This document shows, in pieces, positions 1 through 8,327 of a DNA stretch of 46,276 nt. The notes beneath the pieces were generated by a model. That model saw nothing but the letters and a program-made list of their open reading frames with translations, made no database searches and was not told the origin of the DNA. The position numbers and the translations under genes were made by a program. The stretch comes from Flavobacteriales bacterium (GTDB lineage: Bacteria; Bacteroidota; Bacteroidia; Flavobacteriales_D; Sanyastnellaceae). Location: the NCBI GenBank assembly GCA_029238785.1, contig JAQWFN010000113.1:1-46276 (forward strand). The letters run 5' to 3'. The number at the start of each line of letters is the position of its first letter. Position 1 is the stretch's first letter.

Positions 1-255
1 AAGATCAAAAAAATCGATCACTCAACAGAAATCTTTGAACTCATAATGATTCAAGACGAATGCGTTGAGCTCTTCAAAAAATCACTCCCTTTCATGCTGA
101 AAGCCCACGAACTAGACCCCTTTCGAATGGAACCTTTAAAAGGACTTCGAGCAATCTATAAAAGCTTGAGCGACGATGAAAATGAAGAGAAATACAAAAA
201 ACTCTTAGAGCAATACATACAAGAAGGAATAATTAAAACTGAGGACGGCCGATAG
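1..255 (+). CDS. TPR-type protein, C-terminal end (partial at left edge)
   Basis: The frame is open from the first base and ends with TAG at 253-255, so the start lies outside the window. The visible 84 residues are helical and charged. They contain the pattern of a last tetratricopeptide repeat (FKKSLPFMLKAHELDP, then a second helix with LKGLRAIYKSL) followed by a short acidic/basic tail. C-terminal ends of this kind are common in Bacteroidota TPR proteins that act as protein-interaction modules. The stop codon shares its G with the GTG start of the next gene, which implies translational coupling with the HAMP/SpoIIE phosphatase. The exact function cannot be told from this fragment. Confidence 0.7.
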   Translation, partial: KIKKIDHSTEIFELIMIQDECVELFKKSLPFMLKAHELDPFRMEPLKGLRAIYKSLSDDENEEKYKKLLEQYIQEGIIKTEDGR

Positions 256-2054
256 TGAGATTGCGCATCACCATACCATGGAAAATTGGCTTTGGTTTCG
301 GTTTATTCATGTTGATTGTGGCCATTGTATTTATTCTCACAAGAAGTACACTTCAACAAAACAAAAAACTCAACGCCAAAGTACAAGAAATCTATACTCC
401 AAGTCTTGAAGCAATTGAAGACTTGCAAGAAAGTATTTCCTATTCGCGCGTCTTAATCAAACATTGGGCACTGGTACAGAGCAGACCAGACGAAAAAGAA
501 CGACTGGAGTTAGCACTAATCATGGATGAGACCATTCCTTATCAAGAAATGCTCATCGATTCCATTGCACAACGATGGGAACCTAGAGCCGTTGAAATAA
601 AAGACAGCCTCTACATTGAAATCGACAGGCTGGATATCGTTTACGGCCAAATTCGATCTGCACTGGCGAGCTTTGAAGATTACGATGATCCAATTGTTGT
701 CATGGAAGTAGAATATCAGTTCCTCGAAGGTGCTAGCCTGGATCAAATCAATTCTGCTCTAGATAAAGCTTTAGAGAACTTACAAAAAGAACTAAAACGC
801 AATGCAACCGAGGTGAACGAGGAAATCGATGCCCTGGGAGACCGTCTAGGCTTGATTGTAGGTAATCTAGCGGTTTTCGTTCTCATCGCTGGTCTCCTCA
901 TCGCTGTGTTTGTATCGCGAAGCATCACGAAACCCATTTCCGAACTTAAAAGAACATTGCTCTATCTGGGGAAAGGAATCTACCCCAAAAAAAACATCCG
1001 GGTTTCAGATGACGAAATTGGAGACATGGCTTTTGCTGTTAACCGACTTACAGACGGCCTGGTTAAAACAAGGGAGTTCTCAAATCAAGTTGGACAAGGT
1101 AACTTTGCCGCAAGCTACTTGCCGCTTTCAGAAGACGATGAATTGGGGCATGCCCTTCTCAAAATGCGCGACGACCTGGCAGAAAACGAGCGGATCCTCG
1201 AGCGAAAAGTCATCGAGAGAACCAATGAAGTGGTTCAGAAAAAAGAAGAAATCGAGCGTCAAAAAGAAAAGGTAACGGAACTTTATAAGGACCTCACCGA
1301 TTCAATCAACTACGCAAAACGAATTCAACAAGCCATCCTCCCTCCGGAAAGCGATATCCTTGAAATTTTCCCAGATTCCTTTGTCTTCTACAGACCAAGA
1401 AACATCGTTTCGGGCGATTTCTATTGGTTCAAAATAGCCGGAAATAAGAAAATGTTCGCCGCCGTAGATTGCACGGGGCACGGCGTTCCAGGGGCTTTCA
1501 TGAGTCTGGTGGGATACAACGTTTTGAACCAAGTAACTAAAGTCTTCACCCAACCAGCTCAAGTACTCAACAACCTCAACCGCCTGTCTGCAGAAACACT
1601 GAGAGCAAACGGTGTGGGCGATGATAACTTAACCGACGGAATGGACCTGGCATTGGTTTCGATTGATGAAAAAACCAATACACTCGAATTCGCGGGAGCA
1701 CATAACCCTATCTTTATTATTCGAGGTGATGAGTTTTTCCAACTTCAGCCAGATAAAATGGCTATTGGTGCATTTGAATACGGGGAGTTTAATTTTGCAA
1801 ACCACAGTTTCGAACTGAAAGACGGCGACATGATTTATGCCTTCTCCGACGGCTACGCAGATCAATTTGGAGGGCCAAAAGACAAAAAGTTCATGAAGAA
1901 AAGACTTCGCGAACTGCTCATCGAAATTTCAAGCATGCCAGATCTTAACCAACAAAAAAGCGTCCTTAGAGAACGCTTCTTTGAATGGAAAATGGCGAAT
2001 GATCAGGTTGATGATATCCTCATCATTGGAGTTCGATATAAAGAGCTTAACTAA
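255..2054 (+). CDS. Membrane-bound HAMP domain / SpoIIE-type PP2C serine phosphatase
   Basis: 599 residues. A transmembrane helix at about 11-29 and a second at about 198-220 frame a mostly helical periplasmic sensor region. A HAMP linker follows (about 220-275), then a charged coiled coil (about 310-345), then a SpoIIE/PP2C-like phosphatase domain from about 355 to the end. Metal-binding aspartates of the fold are visible in SGDFYW, DCTGHGVPGAFMS (near 405), FSDGYADQFGG (near 531) and the final DDILIIG. The linker SINYAKRIQQAILPP is typical of Bacteroidota SpoIIE phosphatases. The likely role is transduction of an external signal to dephosphorylation of a cytoplasmic partner such as an anti-anti-sigma-type protein; no such partner is visible here. 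GTG at 255 overlaps the upstream stop. The 3' end overlaps the convergent universal stress gene by 8 bp. Confidence 0.88.
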   Translation: MRLRITIPWKIGFGFGLFMLIVAIVFILTRSTLQQNKKLNAKVQEIYTPSLEAIEDLQESISYSRVLIKHWALVQSRPDEKERLELALIMDETIPYQEMLIDSIAQRWEPRAVEIKDSLYIEIDRLDIVYGQIRSALASFEDYDDPIVVMEVEYQFLEGASLDQINSALDKALENLQKELKRNATEVNEEIDALGDRLGLIVGNLAVFVLIAGLLIAVFVSRSITKPISELKRTLLYLGKGIYPKKNIRVSDDEIGDMAFAVNRLTDGLVKTREFSNQVGQGNFAASYLPLSEDDELGHALLKMRDDLAENERILERKVIERTNEVVQKKEEIERQKEKVTELYKDLTDSINYAKRIQQAILPPESDILEIFPDSFVFYRPRNIVSGDFYWFKIAGNKKMFAAVDCTGHGVPGAFMSLVGYNVLNQVTKVFTQPAQVLNNLNRLSAETLRANGVGDDNLTDGMDLALVSIDEKTNTLEFAGAHNPIFIIRGDEFFQLQPDKMAIGAFEYGEFNFANHSFELKDGDMIYAFSDGYADQFGGPKDKKFMKKRLRELLIEISSMPDLNQQKSVLRERFFEWKMANDQVDDILIIGVRYKELN

Positions 2055-2874
2055 AAAAGCTTCTATCAGCAACATGCGTCTGAACCGGATTCAAACACAT
2101 CACAGCAATTTGAGCTTGGTTGGTAATCATCTGCTGCTCATATCCGCCGCCTAGAATACCCATCAAGCTGTTCTCATAGAAGTTCATGATTGCAATCAAA
2201 TCAGCATCAACACTCTTTGCATATTCAACAACTGCCGGCCCGAAAGAGCTGCTCTTCTTCTCGGTGATATGAACTTCAAAAGTGATTTCTCTTTCGCTAA
2301 GGAATTGCTTTGCGTAATTAATGTTGCGCTCCAATTGGTTTTTAAAGTACTCATCGGTTTCACCCGGAGAAACAAGGTAAACCTTGCTGTTGAAATACTT
2401 GGCCATTGAAGCCACCAAGTTGAGCTTTTGCTTGGTTTCTTTATGCAAGTCCAAAGGAACTACGATGTCGTCATAACCATTCGAAGAAATCCCTTTCTCT
2501 TGAACAATAATAAATGGTATCGTCGAATCAGTAACAATTCTCAAAGCGCGTCCACCCGTCAAGAACTGCATGCCTCGCAAACCATGTGTTCCCATGATAA
2601 TCAAAGTGGCATCAATTTCCGTCGCAACAGCATCAATATCTTCAAAAATGCTCCCAATGCGAATCATGGTTTCAACCTTAATTCCATACTCGGCTTTAAC
2701 ACGCTGCGCTAAGGTGTCTATCTTTAATCGAGCCTCAGAAATGAATTTCTTTTCGGCAATTACATGGAGCACAAAAATCTCGGCTGCAATTGCTTGACTA
2801 ACAGAAACGGCATGCTGGATAGCGGTGTCGCCAACACTTGTAAAATCCGTAGGTACTAATATCTTCTTGCTCAT
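2047..2874 (-). CDS. Universal stress protein with two Usp domains
   Basis: 275 residues, twice the length of a single Usp domain, so a tandem (UspE-like) protein. Domain one starts with KILVPTDFTSVGDTAIQHA and carries the ATP-binding pattern G-T-H-G-(x)2-G-(x)9-G around GTHGLRGMQFLTGGRALRIV, ending in PFIIVQ. Domain two (about 148-275) begins DDIVVPLDLHKETKQKL; its equivalent loop (NFYENSLMGILGGGYEQQMI) is a weaker match, so nucleotide binding there is doubtful. Such proteins are cytoplasmic and accumulate in stress or stationary phase. The gene is monocistronic, convergent with the phosphatase gene and divergent from the small RNA and CLC gene. A TACCTTCG motif on the minus strand (2949-2956) could be its -7 box, but this is weak. 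Confidence 0.9.
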   Translation of the reverse strand: MSKKILVPTDFTSVGDTAIQHAVSVSQAIAAEIFVLHVIAEKKFISEARLKIDTLAQRVKAEYGIKVETMIRIGSIFEDIDAVATEIDATLIIMGTHGLRGMQFLTGGRALRIVTDSTIPFIIVQEKGISSNGYDDIVVPLDLHKETKQKLNLVASMAKYFNSKVYLVSPGETDEYFKNQLERNINYAKQFLSEREITFEVHITEKKSSSFGPAVVEYAKSVDADLIAIMNFYENSLMGILGGGYEQQMITNQAQIAVMCLNPVQTHVADRSFFS

Positions 2875-3014
2875 CTAAATAGTTTTAGAATATCGTGTTT
2901 TCAAATTTTTGTGCTGCCTGTTTGATATAATCAGCACAATTAAGAGCCCGAAGGTAAGAATATTCCTACTTTTTCATAAGCTTCTTGACCTACGAATAAT
3001 GAAAGTCCTTGATT

Positions 3015-3022
3015 TACATTTG
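3015..3022 (+). promoter_or_regulatory. -7 promoter box of the small RNA
   Basis: TACATTTG is an exact match to the Bacteroidota -7 consensus TAnnTTTG. No clear TTTG/TTG -33 element lies 19-21 bases upstream. Initiation 5-7 bases downstream would start the transcript at about 3028, exactly where the long closing helix of the RNA begins. Confidence 0.55.
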
Positions 3023-3027
3023 TTTAA

Positions 3028-3118
3028 GAGTGATGTTCTGCAGGTGTGATCTCTCTGGGAAACCAAGTATGTCTCGCACCCTTCACTTTAGCAAGTATTC
3101 CTGCAAGGACAATACTCC
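3028..3118 (+). ncRNA. Structured small RNA, 6S-like (6S-Flavo candidate)
   Basis: No ORF of note is present. The ends pair in a long closing helix: 3028-3044 with 3100-3117, 16 base pairs with one A/A mismatch (3033/3112) and one bulged A (3106). Inside is a 55-nt region with a short inner helix GTGA/TCAC (3046-3049 / 3083-3086) and a large unpaired 3' strand (3087-3099). A -7 box sits just upstream and an intrinsic terminator directly downstream, giving a transcript of about 120 nt. Size, rod-like closing stem and central asymmetric bubble resemble 6S RNA, the RNA-polymerase regulator. The family name is inference: I cannot align it to the Rfam model. It lacks the GGAAG-type loop of SRP RNA. 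It could be another Bacteroidota small RNA. Confidence 0.5.
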
Positions 3119-3148
3119 CCCTGCCGCTTAAATGTGGCAGGGTTTTTT
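3119..3148 (+). terminator. Rho-independent terminator of the small RNA
   Basis: CCCTGCC (3119-3125) pairs with GGCAGGG (3136-3142), the stem being extended by G-T and C-G pairs, and is followed at once by six T residues (3143-3148). It ends the small RNA before the CLC gene. Confidence 0.85.
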
Positions 3149-3195
3149 GTCGATAAATCCAGAGCTTTTACAAAGGTTCTTCTGTTTTTCTGAAT

Positions 3196-3203
3196 TAGTT
3201 TTG
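3196..3203 (+). promoter_or_regulatory. -7 box of the CLC gene
   Basis: TAGTTTTG matches TAnnTTTG exactly and ends four bases before the GTG at 3208, so transcription would start at or next to the start codon (leaderless mRNA). No convincing -33 element is visible. Confidence 0.45.
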
Positions 3204-3207
3204 CGAA

Positions 3208-4980
3208 GTGATTCTCCGCTTGAAATACTATTTAAATGGGCTTAAGAAAAGGCACTCCATGGCTATCCTCAGCCTGATGGTTGGGCTGATAGCTGGCCTA
3301 GTAGCTGTGCTGCTGAAGAACCTTGTTTTCGCAATTCAATGGGGCATCAATGAAACAGCAAAGTGGAGCGGACAGGATTGGTTTAAAGTCATCACACCTT
3401 TGCTCGGTTTAATGATTACAGCCCTGCTCATCAACAAGTGGATCAAAGAACATCCTGGTCCGGGAATCCCTGTTGTACTTCAAGCTATATCCAAACGGAG
3501 AAGTACCTTAAAGCGAAAACAAATTTACGCTGCATTCTTCACCAGTGCTACTACTGTAGGTTTTGGTGGTTCTGCAGGATTGGAGGCCCCAACGGTACAA
3601 ACAAGTGCAGCTATCGCAAGTAATCTAGGCTTATCCCTGAACCTCAATTATAAAACGAAGACGCTACTGCTTGCATGTGCTGCTGCCGGATCAATGGCGG
3701 CCATTTTTAAAGCACCTATCGCGGCGATCGTATTCGCTGTGGAAGTGATTATGATCGACCTCACGGCTGGCAGCCTAGTACCACTGCTTCTGGCAAGTAT
3801 CGCTGCTTTTTTAACCACCCACCTGATGCTTGGTGAAGGTCAAATTATCGAATTCGACGAACGGGCAAGTTTTGATGTGAAACACCTTCATCATTACATT
3901 ATCCTCGGAGTTACAAGCGCTTTTGTGTCCATTTACTTCTCCAGAATTTACCTTTTTATATTGGCAAAGTTCAGAGGATTAAGAAACAATGCCCGCCGAA
4001 TTACCTTCGCTGGCGGACTTCTTGCCCTAATTCTTTTTCTTGTTCCAAGTATTTATGGTGAAGGATACAAAACAATTAATGCCTTCCTCGACAATGATCT
4101 CAGCGGATTGAGCTCTTCTGTTTGGGTGAATGGAATATTGGAGAACCCATGGGTGCTTGTTTTGCTGCTGTTTTTTATTCTCTTGCTGAAAGGAATTGCA
4201 ACGGGAATTACTATGGGCGCCGGCGGTGTTGGAGGAGTTTTCGCTCCAGCCTTGTTCATGGGAAGTACACTGGGAATGCTCTACTCAAAGGTGTGGGGCC
4301 TGTTTTCAAATGGCGAGACACCTACGAGCAATCTGGTATTAGTTGGAATGGCTGGACTCGTTTCGGGAGTTATTCGCGCACCACTCACGGCTATTTTTCT
4401 CATCGCTGAATTGTCTGGAGGATACGGCCTTTTTGTTCCCTTGATGATTACTTCAGGATTGGCCTTCTACATTGCGCGAGGAATCGACAAGCACAACATC
4501 TACACCAACGAGTTAGCCCAAAGGGGAGAGTTGATCACCCACGATAAAGACCAAGCAGTGCTAACCCTAATGAAGCTTCAAGAACAAATTGAAAAAGATT
4601 TCTCTTTGGTGAAGGCCGATGCGAGTATGCGCGACCTCGTTCAGCTGATAGCGAAAAGCAAACGCAACATTTTTCCAGTACTCTCTCCTGATGAGCGCCT
4701 TTTAGGAATTATTCTTTTGGATGATGTGAGAGAGGCCATGTTCGACCAAAGCTGTTACGACAATACCCCTGCGGTTCGATTTATGACCGAAGCCCCTGAA
4801 ACCATCGAGCTAATTGAAGGAATGGAATCAGTCATGGCCAAGTTTGACGCTTCTGGTGCTTGGAACCTTCCGGTACTCGATGGAGGGAAGTACATCGGTT
4901 TCGTTTCGAAATCGAAACTCTTCTCGGCCTACCGTGCTTGGCTCCAAGAGGTGAATTCAGAAGCTACGGGAATGAATTAA
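3208..4980 (+). CDS. CLC-family anion channel/transporter with C-terminal CBS pair
   Basis: 590 residues: a CLC membrane domain (about 20-440) and two CBS domains (about 450-575) in the cytoplasm. Signature motifs: G-P-G-I-P (84-88, the GSGIP anion-filter motif), GSAGLEAP (121-128; Glu126 is the gating glutamate) and GGVFAPALFMG (GxFxP motif). Two odd points can be read. The filter Ser of Cl--selective members is Pro85, a change that in plant CLCa goes with nitrate preference. The internal proton glutamate (Glu203 of E. coli ClcA) aligns with Val in FAVEVIM, as in CLC channels. Anion choice and coupling are therefore uncertain. Start: GTG 3208 is favoured by the promoter box at 3196-3203; ATG 3259 is the alternative and would remove 17 residues. 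Confidence 0.9.
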   Translation: MILRLKYYLNGLKKRHSMAILSLMVGLIAGLVAVLLKNLVFAIQWGINETAKWSGQDWFKVITPLLGLMITALLINKWIKEHPGPGIPVVLQAISKRRSTLKRKQIYAAFFTSATTVGFGGSAGLEAPTVQTSAAIASNLGLSLNLNYKTKTLLLACAAAGSMAAIFKAPIAAIVFAVEVIMIDLTAGSLVPLLLASIAAFLTTHLMLGEGQIIEFDERASFDVKHLHHYIILGVTSAFVSIYFSRIYLFILAKFRGLRNNARRITFAGGLLALILFLVPSIYGEGYKTINAFLDNDLSGLSSSVWVNGILENPWVLVLLLFFILLLKGIATGITMGAGGVGGVFAPALFMGSTLGMLYSKVWGLFSNGETPTSNLVLVGMAGLVSGVIRAPLTAIFLIAELSGGYGLFVPLMITSGLAFYIARGIDKHNIYTNELAQRGELITHDKDQAVLTLMKLQEQIEKDFSLVKADASMRDLVQLIAKSKRNIFPVLSPDERLLGIILLDDVREAMFDQSCYDNTPAVRFMTEAPETIELIEGMESVMAKFDASGAWNLPVLDGGKYIGFVSKSKLFSAYRAWLQEVNSEATGMN

Positions 4981-5005
4981 ATTAACCGAAGCGTCTACTC
5001 AGTTT

Positions 5006-5203
5006 TTATGAGTCACTTTCTTCAAAAAGTGCTTTTACCTCGGGTTTCTGCAGCTCGATAATAGTGAAAACACCAAGGAGAATACCAATTACTCCAGTAA
5101 AGCACTGAAGAACAGCAATAACAAAAATGAATTGGTGATTCTTTCTAGCCTTAATGCACTTGCCGGCGCGCAAAGTAAGCATGCCGAATATCAGGGCAAG
5201 CAC
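5006..5203 (-). pseudogene. Fragment of a small Bacteroidota membrane protein (C-terminal half)
   Basis: The 65-residue frame has two hydrophobic helices separated by a basic loop (RAGKCIKARKNH) and ends GVFTIIELQKPEVKALFEESDS. From family knowledge, the pattern (R)KN-x-F-x-F-V-I-A, then GVFTIIVL-x-(R/K)P-x-VKALF, is the C-terminal half of a widespread 110-150-residue membrane protein whose missing part would hold one or two more helices. Here the frame opens only about 45 bases upstream of the GTG at 5203, inside a terminator hairpin, and no ATG exists. The 5' half was therefore probably lost. A functional short protein from GTG 5203 cannot be excluded. Confidence 0.5.
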
Positions 5204-5220
5204 GAAACCAATGACAAACG

Positions 5221-5249
5221 GAAAGAGCCGACACGTGGTCGGCTCTTTC
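5221..5249. terminator. Bidirectional rho-independent terminator
   Basis: A perfect 12-bp inverted repeat, GAAAGAGCCGAC (5221-5232) and GTCGGCTCTTTC (5238-5249), with a 5-base loop and A/T-rich ends. It closes the minus-strand peroxidase gene and may also stop read-through from the CLC gene. Confidence 0.7.
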
Positions 5250-5275
5250 TAACTTATCTATTAAAATCTCGATGT

Positions 5276-6652
5276 CTATTGCAAACAACCTTGATCAATC
5301 ATTGAGATTGGGTCATTGTTAGGGAAACATAAACCAGAAGGAAGTTCTTGTGGTGCGTATCTCATAAGGTTGGCATCGTACAATGCATTTTCAATGAAGT
5401 TAACCAAATCATCAATCTCTTGATCAGTTAAACCTAGTGGTACAAACTGCTCTGCTAATTGCGATGTAGGAACGTTTGGATTCTCAGATACCGCATTATT
5501 CTTATACTCAACAACCTCACGAACAGAATGGAAGGTTCCACCGTGGCCCATGAACGGACTGTCTTTTAAGTTGTACAATTGCGGCGTTTTGAATTTGTAG
5601 TTTTCTTCTGCGTTTCCAGTAAATCCACCACGACCTAAATTCACCGTGTTTTCAGAGCTAGCTCCGCCATAGAATCCAGGCCCTACCAAGTCATCCATTC
5701 CATAACCGTAGAAAGTCATGCTGCTTAGTGCTGGTCCAGTATGGCAGCTTCCACAATTTGCTTTACCAAAGAATACTGCAGCACCTCTTTTTTCGCTGTC
5801 TGTCATGGCGGTGCTAACACCTTTCAACCAATCTTGCCATGGGCTTTGATTTGCTAAAATGGTACGCTCGTATGCAGCAATAGCTAAACCAGCGGTTCTT
5901 TGTGTGTATCTTGTTTCAACTGGCCAATCAGAAAAAGCCAAGTCAAAAAGGTCTTCATAAATGCTAATTTGCTCGCAAATTTCTTCGTCAACCAACATAC
6001 GGTGAACAGTCAAACCTGCGATGGCTTGAATTTCAACACCAGCATTTCCAAAATTGTTGTTGAAGATGGGGGTTCCCATTGCCCACTGAGCTTCGGTACC
6101 TTCATTGATTCCCTGAGCACCAAATTGACCATTCCAAAGCATTACCTCTTGGTAAGCACTGTTCATGGCTGTAGGTGTCCTAATGGGTTGAACATCTAAA
6201 CTATCTACACTATAATTGGGGTTGGGCTCACGGGCTTCTCCTGACATACCAAATCCAATACCTCCATCACCAATACCTTGTTGAACGTTGGCTTGAAATC
6301 CAGCCTCAGCATGGTGGCAACTTGCGCATGAGTAAGTGAATAGACCTTCGTCTTGGTATTTAGCATTCCTTCCGATTGCCGTTTCATGAAACAACAGTTT
6401 CCCAAGGTGTACTTTCGCAGAATTAATAGGATTGAGCGGATCCTGAGGAATGAGCGAATATTGATTGCTTTCTGGAAGGACAAAGTAATTTAATCCTTCA
6501 CCATTAGAGGCATCCGTCAAAATATCTCTCAATACTTGATCGTAATTTGTAGCCTCACCAGTTACAGGCTCATCAACTTGCTTGCGGCAAGAAGAAAGTC
6601 CGAACAACAGTACTGCCGAGAAGGCGATACTTGCTAGTTGTTGTTTTTTCAT
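5276..6652 (-). CDS. Di-heme cytochrome c peroxidase (MauG/CcpA family) lipoprotein
   Basis: 458 residues. The N-terminus has a lipoprotein signal: a hydrophobic stretch followed by the lipobox LSSC with Cys22, so the mature protein is likely lipid-anchored in the periplasm. Two c-type heme motifs are present: CASCH (109-113) and CGSCH (about 299-303). The surroundings fit the bacterial CCP/MauG family: LGKLLFHE before the first heme, the RTPTAMN stretch, and the FKTPQLYNL and GHGGTFHSVREVV segments after the second. Family members reduce H2O2 with electrons from small c-type cytochromes, or oxidise other substrates (MauG type); which applies cannot be decided. It is monocistronic, with a strong promoter upstream and a terminator downstream. 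Confidence 0.9.
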   Translation of the reverse strand: MKKQQLASIAFSAVLLFGLSSCRKQVDEPVTGEATNYDQVLRDILTDASNGEGLNYFVLPESNQYSLIPQDPLNPINSAKVHLGKLLFHETAIGRNAKYQDEGLFTYSCASCHHAEAGFQANVQQGIGDGGIGFGMSGEAREPNPNYSVDSLDVQPIRTPTAMNSAYQEVMLWNGQFGAQGINEGTEAQWAMGTPIFNNNFGNAGVEIQAIAGLTVHRMLVDEEICEQISIYEDLFDLAFSDWPVETRYTQRTAGLAIAAYERTILANQSPWQDWLKGVSTAMTDSEKRGAAVFFGKANCGSCHTGPALSSMTFYGYGMDDLVGPGFYGGASSENTVNLGRGGFTGNAEENYKFKTPQLYNLKDSPFMGHGGTFHSVREVVEYKNNAVSENPNVPTSQLAEQFVPLGLTDQEIDDLVNFIENALYDANLMRYAPQELPSGLCFPNNDPISMIDQGCLQ

Positions 6653-6688
6653 CGTTAGTAGGTAAGTAATTTAATTCGTTAGTTGGTA

Positions 6689-6721
6689 CAAATATACAAA
6701 TTATCGATGATATTATACAAT
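6689..6721 (-). promoter_or_regulatory. Promoter of the di-heme peroxidase gene
   Basis: On the minus strand TATATTTG (6689-6696) is an exact TAnnTTTG -7 box. ATTG (6718-6721) lies 21 bases upstream at the position of the TTTG -33 element. The start codon is at 6652. Confidence 0.6.
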
Positions 6722-7486
6722 TCATGGAGCATCTAAGTATATACGTGTGATTTCGTAGAAAGTTTCAGGAGCTTCTGCATGTACCCAGTGTCCCGCACTT
6801 TCAATTGAAAACAAGCTAGCAAATGGGAAATAATGCTTAATCAATTGTTCATCTTCCAATAAAATGTAGTTCGACTGCCCTCCTCGAATGAACAAGCTAG
6901 CAATATTACTGCTGCCATGAACAGGCTGGTCAACCATGGCTTGAATTTCCCTATTGATTACAGGCACATTAAACCTCCAAGCGAGCTCTCCTTTCTCCTT
7001 CCAGTAAAGGTTTTTCATTAAAAACTGACGCACAGCAGGATTACTCTCGAAGGATTCTAAATGCTTGCTCACCTCTCCTCTTGAACGCTTATTGGCCAAG
7101 TCAGCACTCATTAAACCGTCCAAAATAAGGCGGTGATGAACAGGATAGGCCTTAGGGGCCATATCAACGATAATCAGTTTTACCACATCTTGATCGTAAG
7201 TGCAGGCATGAACCATTGCTGTTTTCCCGCCCATGGAATGACCAAGAATACTGATGTTCTCTAATCCCTCATCTTCAATCAACTCGGCCAAGTCTGAAGC
7301 CATCAACTCGTAAGAGAATTCATCGCTATGCGGAGAGTGACCATGATTGCGCTGATCTACCAAATATACTTTATGCGTTTCAGCATATTGCCGTGCTAAG
7401 GTTTGCCAATTATCTCCAGAGCCAAAAAGTCCATGAAGTATGATTAAAGGGTCGCCTTCGCCCATTGTTTTAAAGTGTAATTTCAT
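6722..7486 (-). CDS. Alpha/beta hydrolase, YbfF-like esterase
   Basis: 254 residues, a single alpha/beta-hydrolase domain. Oxyanion-hole motif [10 protein letters not shown] (18-27), strand [12 protein letters not shown], nucleophile elbow GHSMGG with Ser84, a late acid, and catalytic His in [14 protein letters not shown] (about 233). DQRNHGHS and GHSMGG are characteristic of YbfF-type acyl esterases. The physiological substrate is unknown; the protein is cytoplasmic (no signal peptide). The ATG overlaps the pdxJ stop by 4 bp, so the two are co-translated in an operon with pdxJ first. That pairing does not by itself prove a role in vitamin B6 metabolism. Confidence 0.85.
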   Translation of the reverse strand: MKLHFKTMGEGDPLIILHGLFGSGDNWQTLARQYAETHKVYLVDQRNHGHSPHSDEFSYELMASDLAELIEDEGLENISILGHSMGGKTAMVHACTYDQDVVKLIIVDMAPKAYPVHHRLILDGLMSADLANKRSRGEVSKHLESFESNPAVRQFLMKNLYWKEKGELAWRFNVPVINREIQAMVDQPVHGSSNIASLFIRGGQSNYILLEDEQLIKHYFPFASLFSIESAGHWVHAEAPETFYEITRIYLDAP

Positions 7487-8199
7487 TTCCCTAGTGCAAA
7501 TTGATACGCTTGAACAGTGTTTTCTAAGCCTAAGTACAGCGCTTCTGAGATAAGCGCATGTCCAATACTCACTTCATCGAGCTGAATCAAAGACGATGCA
7601 AAGAAGGCCAGATTACTTGCATTGAGGTCGTGCCCAGCATTAACTCCTAAACCACATTCTACTGCCCATTGAGCTGCTTTTTTGTACGGTGCTATTGCGG
7701 CATTCTTATCTTCAACAAAGCCTCTGGCATAGGACTCGGTATACAATTCAATGCGGCTTGAGCCAAGAGCAGCGGCCCCTTCAATCAATCGTTGATCGCA
7801 TTCAATAAAGATACTGGTTCTAATGCCTGCCTTGTTCAAGGTGGTGATGACATCATGAAGCAAATCTTTATGGGTGATGGTGTCCCAGCCTGCATTGCTC
7901 GTCAAAACACCTGGAGGGTCAGGAACTAAAGTCACCTGCTCTGGTTTAACCGCAAGCACCAAGTCCATGAACGACTCATTAGGGTAGCCTTCAACGTTAA
8001 ACTCTGTTCTTACCACTTGCTTTAAGTCAAAAACATCTTGATATCGAATATGGCGCTCATCGGGTCTGGGGTGCACTGTAATGCCATCAGCACCAAAGCG
8101 CTCGATGTCTTGTGCCGCCTTAACTACATTGGGAATATCTCCACCCCTTGCATTTCGCAAAGTGGCGATTTTGTTGATGTTTACACTGAGTTTTGTCAT
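7483..8199 (-). CDS. pdxJ: Pyridoxine 5'-phosphate synthase
   Basis: 238 residues, full length for PdxJ. It condenses 1-deoxyxylulose 5-phosphate with 3-amino-2-oxopropyl phosphate in DXP-dependent vitamin B6 synthesis. Diagnostic segments: [17 protein letters not shown] (substrate site), [16 protein letters not shown] with the catalytic His, [20 protein letters not shown], and [11 protein letters not shown] near the end, all along a TIM barrel. It is the first gene of a minus-strand pair with the esterase. A TAACTTTG box lies about 70 bases upstream. Confidence 0.96.
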   Translation of the reverse strand: MTKLSVNINKIATLRNARGGDIPNVVKAAQDIERFGADGITVHPRPDERHIRYQDVFDLKQVVRTEFNVEGYPNESFMDLVLAVKPEQVTLVPDPPGVLTSNAGWDTITHKDLLHDVITTLNKAGIRTSIFIECDQRLIEGAAALGSSRIELYTESYARGFVEDKNAAIAPYKKAAQWAVECGLGVNAGHDLNASNLAFFASSLIQLDEVSIGHALISEALYLGLENTVQAYQFALGK

Positions 8200-8270
8200 T
8201 TTTAGAGGGCAATTGTTTACAACTCTTTAAAGGAGCTTTCCTACAAGATGATGAACATAATAACTTGCAA

Positions 8271-8278
8271 CAAAGTTA
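8271..8278 (-). promoter_or_regulatory. -7 box of the pdxJ-esterase operon
   Basis: On the minus strand TAACTTTG matches TAnnTTTG. The implied start near 8264 gives a 5' UTR of about 65 bases. No clear -33 element is seen at the right distance. Confidence 0.45.
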
Positions 8279-8327
8279 TACAAGTAGGCGTTCTTAGCTT
8301 GAGTTTGTAACACTTAAAAAGCAGCAA

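Noticed and set aside
910-1275. Plus-strand frame of 121 codons inside the phosphatase gene
   Set aside because: It lies fully within the HAMP/SpoIIE gene in another frame and has no motif.
2918-2932. TATAAT-like sequence upstream of the stress protein
   Set aside because: An E. coli-type -10 box has little meaning in Bacteroidota, which use TAnnTTTG.
3028-3148. SRP RNA or tmRNA as identity of the small RNA
   Set aside because: The conserved GGAAG-type SRP loop is absent, and there is no tRNA-like end or tag ORF for tmRNA; the length is too short for tmRNA.
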